The translations under genes were made by a program, and so were the position numbers. From Scleroderma bovista (taxonomy: Eukaryota > Basidiomycota > Agaricomycetes > Boletales > Sclerodermataceae): DNA of 64,000 nt. Positions 58,103 to 64,000 of the stretch are shown here, piece by piece; within the stretch, counting starts at the first letter, position 1; every line of letters starts with the position of its first letter. Under the pieces are notes generated by a model, which had not been told where the DNA came from, searched no databases, and saw only the letters and a list, made by a program, of their open reading frames with translations. Location of the stretch: positions 1 to 64,000 of the forward strand of contig JAYMGJ010000202.1 in NCBI GenBank assembly GCA_037178675.1, in the 5' to 3' direction.

Positions 58103-59980
58103 CTAAGAAGTTAAGTAAACAGATAACGACAATAAGGCCTGGCACCACAGGCGCGCTCGAGAATACCAGATCGGATCCGCTAATGAAACCTCAACGTACT
58201 TAGATGCACGGCGTCCGACTCGTATCGGCTCAAAGATAGGATAGTGGCCTTCGGGCCACTCCTCTGGCGTCAATCCGAAATTGTCCGGTGTGATATCTTG
58301 TGCGATCACCTCACGAAGACCTGCGAAAAAAATAGCTTCCATGTTGTTGTTGCCGAATGGGTTCCGACGCAATGGCACGTGAACCGCCTCATGGTTGATG
58401 TGGTCTTGTTGTTGACACATAATTGCATCAACCGTGTTAGCGGTGTGGTCTTCCAAGAGTTCGTTTTCCTCGTGTTCCTGATAAAAGCCAAAACGAGTCT
58501 GGCCTAAGAAGCGTAGATCCTGCATTTGGTGTCATTAGATAGAGAATGAATGAGTAGCACGTAATACTTACCTGCGGACTCTTGTTATTCGTGCCTGGGC
58601 CACTTATCGGGTGGCAGTTCCATTCGTCACGAAACACCTGACAGTCTTCGTCGATATCATTGAGAAAAAGCGCGTGGAGTAACCAAAGGTGATTAGGGTC
58701 ACCAGGATCGAGCATGTGAATACGTTCAAGTCGAGTGAAAAATGCTCGCCAGCGTCTGGCAAACTGAGCTCCGACTTCAACCCACAGCCGCTCAATGCGG
58801 CAGTTTCGAGTTGAGCTGTATCCATAATTGGCAATCAAATTTTTTGGAAAAGGTGTGATACATACCTGCCCCAAATAAACGATCCCCTGTGATGGCCGTT
58901 CTTCATGATCATAAAGGTCGCGACTTCGATGTTCTCCCCGCCACGATCACCTCGTGCGCGGGACGGTATGCCATACTGCGCGGTCGCTTGTTCGAATAAA
59001 TTCAGCACGGTTTCCGACCGGTTATTTTCGCTGGCTCGTATTGCGGTCACCTAAAAATGAGCCTATCAGCAGTTATTTACTTAATAGAAGAATAGAACGT
59101 ACCGTGCGGCAGAATCCGTCAATAAATCCATGGATCACAATCCCCCACCGGATCAACTTGTGATGGCCGTCCATGTGCCATAGGGCGTTGGGCCTCTTGA
59201 CGTGATATTTGCGCCTGGTTTTCACGCGGCGGTTTCGTAACACTTGGCCCAGGCGATCGACTCTACGAATCGACTGAATCACCCGGCGATATTGGACACG
59301 GATCCCATGTGCCCTCATAAACCCCATGACGTATCGAATGCCAGAGTCGGGGCGTTTCTTCTTACACGCTGTGACAAGGTTATCGAGGTCCGAATCCCCG
59401 ATGGGGGTATACTTTCGTTCAATGCCATGGTACTGCATGTAGAGTCGGAGGGTGTTCCTGTGGATACCGAGTGAACGAGCAAGCTCAGCACAGCTAATAT
59501 TGCGGGAATTCGAGATGGCTTCCTTCAGAAACTCGAGGTCGACGATCTTCTTTGGTCGTCCTCGCAAACCAGTGTAACCCACTGTTACAAGCTGTGGGAT
59601 GATCACATTTTCGTCTCTCCTAATTACACGTTAGTGCTAGCGGCCACAGATTCTTGGCTTGCTCACCGGTTCCAAATGCTGTCTCGATAACTTGCGATGG
59701 CTATGTACAATTGACCAATGAGTTCAGCCGAGCACGTTAGCCACTCTGTTAGTTCAGGGCCGATAAGATCGCCTTCAATTGCTGCAAGGAGGTGCATAGC
59801 GTCGCCTTCAAGGGAGCTGAGATGAAATTCGAGTCGGAGAGGATCGGCATCTTCTTGTTCCCATGCCCGCAGGGCATGTTGATAAATTTCAGATAGCGAA
59901 TCATGGACAAGACGGAGGTTTGCTGGCCACAATATAGCACTTGCAGGGAGTTGAGGAATGGAGCAAGGAAACGTCGCCAT
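58103..59980 (-). CDS. DDE integrase-like transposase (rve-type, unnamed fungal/animal family)
   Basis: Likely catalyses DNA strand transfer. Exons run from the ATG at 59980: a helical N-terminal exon (NLRLVHDSLSEIYQHALRAW), then an HTH-containing exon starting near 59620 (GRPKKIVDLEFLKEAIS; CAELARSLGIHRNTLRLYMQ), then RRKYHVKRPNALWHMDGHHK. The triad fits: first Asp in WHMDGHHKLIRWG, second in GDRGGENIEVATFM, Glu in STRNCRIERLWVEV (after a splice from WGS). A C-terminal domain follows with YQEHEENELLEDHT and TPEEWPEGHYPIFEP. It resembles uncharacterised 'integrase core' proteins multicopy in mushrooms and also present in animals. No stop or frameshift was seen. It ends by about 58103; a final splice into the next gene is possible. 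Confidence 0.78.
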
Positions 59981-60140
59981 CAACGTGCGTATACATGGAC
60001 TACGGAAGGGTCTGATTTAGTGGCAAACAAAATAAAGAAAATCACATCCGTCCGAAAAAGGTAAAAGGTTCAGTCGTTTGACAGGTGACACGTTGGATTC
60101 TGGAAACCTTGCTTTCCTTCTCCATTTACTTATCTTCGCC

Positions 60141-61056
60141 ATGGCCTTCAATGGCCTTGCTACTCGCCATCCCGAATTCTACTTCGAAGATGGTACATAT
60201 ATCTTGCGCGTCGAGAACACTCTGTACAAACTCTACCATGGTATTTTGGTGGGCGAGTCCGACATTTTCGTGCACCTTTTTGACATTGGGTCCCGTGGAC
60301 AAACAGTGGAGGGTACAATCGACGAGTGCCCAATTCGGCTGCCGGATCTGACAGTGAAGGCTTTTGACTTGTTTGTTGAGTATAAGTTTGGCCGGTAAGT
60401 GCTTGTGTAGCTCGTTAACAACTAAATTAACTCGTTCTAGTCCCCGTGATCATTACGAGTACGAACCCGAAGAGCTCAATGACTTCCTTGAATTCACTTG
60501 CAAGTTCGAGTGCACTCGTACTCGTGCCTTTGTCATCCAACGCATCAAAGATAAGCAATATCGTTTTGATGCGGCGGAGCTCGTCCGTATTGCAGTCGAA
60601 TATCAAAGTCGGGAACTTTTCACAACGGGGTTCAACCGACTTATCGAAACCCGATTAGCAACGATTAGTAACAAACAACGAAAGCAGATGGGCATAGAGG
60701 TTTACATTGTACTGGTTCAGGCAAAGGCAATTCTGGATGACTACCGCCGCGAGGTCGCAGAGAAGCCCCCCGTGATGCAACATGCTAGCGATTGTCGAAA
60801 CCGCCAAGGATGTGCTGAAGATTGGCGGAGTGTATGGTGGAATGGTATGGGGAGACTTCTTCTTGACTCACATAACCCACAGCCATTTGGTGAAGCACTG
60901 AAACGCTTCAAGTGCTTACAGTTTGGCCGGGTTGGTGACGCTTGCAAGGAGAATATGTTTAACGCTGTAGTGGAAATCAACATACCTCTTCTACGTTCAG
61001 ATAGATTCATTACTGAAGTCAGGGACCACCTTATGGCGAAGCTCATACCTAAGTAG
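60141..61056 (+). CDS. BTB/POZ-domain protein B
   Basis: Two exons, 60141-60394 and 60441-61056, in phase, giving 289 aa. The BTB fold: HPEFYFEDGTYILRVENTLY, KLYHGILVGESDIFVHLFDI, ECPIRLPDLTVKAFDLFVEY; after the splice PRDHYEYEPEELNDFLEFTC. A helical region follows (RFDAAELVRIAVEYQSRELF) and a C-terminal extension with Cys/His (HASDCRNRQGCAEDW, FKCLQFGRVGDACKENMF). Paralogue of the minus-strand BTB gene at 52.9 kb but longer. It starts 160 bp from the integrase start, divergent. Likely a protein-interaction factor; no direct role in transposition is shown. Confidence 0.8.
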
Positions 61057-61242
61057 ATATGAAATGTTCTGTTTCATCCAAACGCCTATGTCATGTACTA
61101 AGAACTGGAATAATTATACATCAAGGTCATGCTGAGATAAGCCTTGCCTACCGCATGCTACACAAGGTCGGGGTTTCAGGTGCTGACATAACCCCACCTC
61201 TTGATAACTACCCACAAGCTTTGTGTCGAAGGTGAACAAAGA

Positions 61243-62747
61243 ATGAGGAAGAAAAACTGGAAAGCATCTTCCCTCCCATCCACTCAGAAAAGGCTGTCTA
61301 CTCCACATGTTATGCCTAGGGATGGGCGGGTTTTTTCAGTTTCACCCACTGTCAAATCTGGTGCCATGGTCACACAGCAGAATACCTCTCCCTCACAAGT
61401 ATACCCGACCCTTGGTAAGGTCATGAAAAATATAACAAGTGTTCTGTGACTGATTGCTCATTTATCAAGCAAAGTGCAAGAAGATCCTTCGGGATCTTTC
61501 GGGGGCCCAGCAAGAATACTTAGTGGTAAGTTGGTGTCGTTCCCAGATGCTCAAGGGTTTAATGGATATTCGAGAACAGTATGAATGTGTATCTTTTAGC
61601 GATTACATTTACATCATGGATCGCTTAGAAAGCGATGGGTATCGGAAAACGTGGGACAGGTGTGTTACCTATTACCGCCACACACTACCAGGTGACGAAC
61701 GTCGCATTTCAGGCTTAAAGTATCCTTCTTCCTAGGTTCTCAACGCTTCATGGTTTCATCGCCCGCTGCTGCTCACAATTCCGTCTTGGACATTGTCTCG
61801 ATGGATCTTGGGAACATTCTGAATTCTATTCCAATCCCTACTTCAAGTACTCTATCTTGTCGAACTTCTGGCGCCACTTTTCATCGAGGGAATTCAATCC
61901 GCGGAGTGCCCGACTTAATGGTCCAAATGTCGCGTGAGGGGGGTAACGTGGGTAGCCGTATGTCGCAGACGATCTGGGTTATGGAGTGCGCGTTCAGCCA
62001 AAGTGATCGCGACGTTACGGGCAAACTCCAGCGCTACATCGAAGATATTCCTGGTCTACTGGTTGTTGGGAAGATTTTGTCCAGACAAGCAACGCTGTTT
62101 CGCAGCCCAGGTTCGAACGGATCCATCGCGAGGAGCCTTCGGTCGTCAGAGTTGAAGACGTTCGCTGAGTGGACAAGTTATGCGAATGCTGAGGAGTTTG
62201 CATCGGTGATTGCGGATGATTTCACGTGGTTTTCCTTGACGTCTGTCGAACTCCATGTGTGGGTTCGTAAGTCTGGTGAGTCAAAGATCAAAATGGATGA
62301 AAAAAGTCATGCATACGGGGTGCGTCTTCGTTTCGTATACCAGCCATAATATTGATCATTCTCGCTGTCAGACGATTTATCCGACTGTCGCTCTCGATAA
62401 TGTGGACAACGCTTTGCGGCGCGGTTTCGAGCTCACAAATGCGCTACTTCTCACTGAACTGGATGCTTTGGGTGTGGACCAAGTATTATCGGAGTGTATG
62501 GAAAATTGGACGCCTCCAGCTCGCGTTATCAATTCAGAGGAGTGTTTGCGTGCACTCCTGGAGGGTGCTTGGAACACATCATATGGCCGATATTATGATT
62601 GGCATGAGCAGCAGCAGGAGAGGTCACGCAATGCTCCACGTCGTCGCTCTCGGACTGCTCAGAATCGTGCATCACGTCAGGTAAGTCCGCTATTAAATTC
62701 CATGCAAGTAACTAACTCCATTGCAGCTTCGGGGACAAGGCCATTAG
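61243..62747 (+). CDS. Multicopy-type fungal protein, possible PD-(D/E)XK fold
   Basis: Predicted from the ATG at 61243, with exons at about 61243-61440, 61470-61691, 61736-62319, 62372-62680 and 62727-62747. The last intron-exon joins are in phase, ending RQLRGQGH. The first parts are less sure (SLPSTQKRLSTP; then IYIMDRLESDGYRKTWDRC). The central exon has HNSVLDIVSMDLGNILNS, SIRGVPDLMVQM, TIWVMECAFSQSDRDVTGKL and EDIPGLLVVGKILSRQATLF. The spacing of PD in GVPDLMV and E-C-A-F-S-Q in WVMECAFSQ resembles a PD-(D/E)XK nuclease-like core seen in multicopy Agaricomycete proteins, though the usual Lys is not present. The C-terminal part is Arg-rich (RNAPRRRSRTAQNRASRQ). Role unknown. Confidence 0.5.
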
Positions 62748-62974
62748 CATACCATATGTATGTCCTTGGATACACCCATGTAGTTTCTATATGACTATGA
62801 CTATTTTCATACTTGTGTACGATCTCCTTATGAATGCTAGTTACATTTTGTCCCCCTCCTCCCGCCAAAAAAAGTTGTGCAAGCACCCTGATTTTTATTA
62901 TGAATGCAGTGTCATACTACTATGAATAAGTGCTTCAACCCATTGTATTTAACTACTTAATGGTTCCTGCTGAA

Positions 62975-64000
62975 TGAGGTGGTCGAGGAAGAGTGTGGTG
63001 GGGTAGCGGGGTGAGTTGCGTGCGGCGAGATCAGTGTGGTAGAGAGTGAGTGCGGCGAAGATCAATGTAGTGGAGGGTGTGCGTGGGGTGAGATCAGTGC
63101 GGTCAAGGGTGAGCGCAGTGAGATCAGTGCGGCGAGATCAGCGCGGTCAAGGGTGAGCGCGGTGAGATAGGTGTGGCGGTGCGGTGGTAGGGCCGCGAAA
63201 ATAAATGTGCTAATATTACGCCATAGTAAATACTATTAGGAAATTGGTAGTTCAATATGCTGATATAATCAACTACACAAATACACACACACACACACAC
63301 TTCAAAAATTTCTTTAAGTCTTTATTCCTCTCCGTCTTCCACACCACCACCCAACAGCCACCACCACCAGCGTAGACGACGACGCGGCCACTACCACCAA
63401 CGTCGACGCGACGACGACGACCAACCTCGTCGACGACGAGGCCACCACCAGCGACGATGACCACCCACCAGCGTCGACGACGCGACCACCCCCAACGTCG
63501 ATGACGACGAGGCCACCACCAACGTCGACGACGCGACCACCACTGCCAACCTCATCGACGACGAGGCCACCACAAGGGACGACGACGCGACCACCACCAG
63601 CGACGACGACGACCCCACCACCACCGTCGGCGACGCGACCATCACCACCACCGTCGTCGATTACGACGCGGCCACCACCACCAGCGACGGCGACGACCCC
63701 ACCAGTGACGACGACGACCCCACCAGCAGCGTCGACGAAGCAGCCACCACCACCACCACCGCCTGCGTCGACGACGATACCCCACCAGCAGCGTCGATGA
63801 CGCGCGGCCACCACCATCAGGCACTGACGACGACGACGACGACCACCTCAATGTATATAATATTTAGTCTTGTTCTGTAGTTTGTTTATTGAATCAATAT
63901 AAATTCCTTGACATTAATATTGCATGAAATAAGTGCTCGAAAGGTTTCAAGTACAAGCAGTATAGTATGGATGCTGTTGATAGTACTACTGGAACAGTCT
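62975..64000 (+). repeat. Composite repeat, copy 3 (right inverted arm, cut by window end)
   Basis: Same order as copy 2 but on the plus strand: a G-rich tract (about 62990-63190), CGCGAAAATAAATGTGCTAA, the matched end at 63225, a short unique piece with a (CA)n microsatellite (about 63280-63301), a CAC/GAC minisatellite (about 63340-63845) and an AT-rich block (from 63850). Long Val/Gly/Arg or Pro/Thr frames here are repeat translations and not genes. Confidence 0.85.
63280..63301 (+). repeat. (CA)n microsatellite
   Basis: A run of alternating A and C of about 20 nt inside the right repeat arm. It is not present in the left arm, so it arose or expanded after the arms separated. Confidence 0.8.

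Larger units (their letters stand above)
52487..63225. mobile_element. Candidate large DNA transposon bounded by inverted repeats
   Basis: Two near-identical inverted arms enclose about 10.3 kb with six gene models: BTB (minus), FAD monooxygenase (plus, frameshifted), Cys/His-rich protein (minus), DDE integrase-like protein (minus), BTB (plus) and a PD-(D/E)XK-like multicopy-type protein (plus). The integrase has an intact DDE-type core. A simple reading is a mobile element with long composite terminal repeats that carried cargo genes. The alternative is two independent insertions of a non-autonomous repeat that happen to face each other; the third, partial copy at 4.2 kb shows the repeat can exist alone. 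Boundaries outside the 209-bp match are not fixed. Confidence 0.45.

Noticed and set aside
63314..63817. 167-codon minus-strand frame rich in Val and Gly
   Set aside because: It lies entirely in the CAC/GAC minisatellite; several frames on both strands are open only because the trinucleotide repeat avoids stops. Same reasoning for 52001-52484 and 4200-4625.

Overview
The window is nuclear DNA of a filamentous basidiomycete, most likely a mushroom-forming Agaricomycete. Genes carry many short GT-AG introns of about 45-70 nt, sit close together on both strands, and belong to ordinary fungal housekeeping families. They are interrupted by transposon-rich stretches. Gene structures below were spliced by hand from reading frame, splice sites and family conservation, so exon ends are predictions.

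Layout. 1-4.2 kb: a decayed DIRS/Ngaro-type tyrosine-recombinase retrotransposon. 4.2-7.6 kb: repeats, namely a CAC/GAC minisatellite element, CTGACTGGTCTG-type tandem repeats, and a 1.1 kb inverted repeat with tRNA-like A/B boxes. 8.7-23 kb: a compact gene block with thiamine pyrophosphokinase, a coiled-coil protein, a C2HC5 zinc-finger protein, a CS-domain tail-anchored protein, a 979-aa Ser/Pro-rich protein, ERG28 and an F-box/LRR-like protein. 25.8-46.8 kb: a vacuolar Ca2+/H+ exchanger, peroxisomal FOX2, a B-type cyclin, an FHA/G-patch protein, an XLF/Nej1-like end-joining factor, an unrecognised Cys-containing gene, ATG17, a LysM protein and a small HVA1/TUDOR protein. 49.3-50.4 kb: a MARVEL-like membrane protein.

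51.6-64 kb is the most unusual part. Two copies of a composite repeat lie in inverted orientation. Their inner 209 bp (52487-52695 and 63017-63225) differ at only three positions by eye. Between them lie about 10.3 kb with two related BTB genes near the ends, a frameshifted FAD monooxygenase, and a two-gene cassette: an uninterrupted DDE integrase-like protein followed 65 bp downstream by a Cys/His-rich protein. A gene resembling PD-(D/E)XK-type multicopy fungal proteins is also present. The arrangement looks like a large DNA transposon with cargo, but target-site duplications cannot be checked because the right arm runs off the window.

The inactivating changes in the DIRS element (TGA stops and lost catalytic Arg/Asp codons) all fit C-to-T change at CpG, on one strand or the other. 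This suggests methylation-linked or RIP-like decay of repeats in this genome, whereas the DDE integrase shows no such damage.
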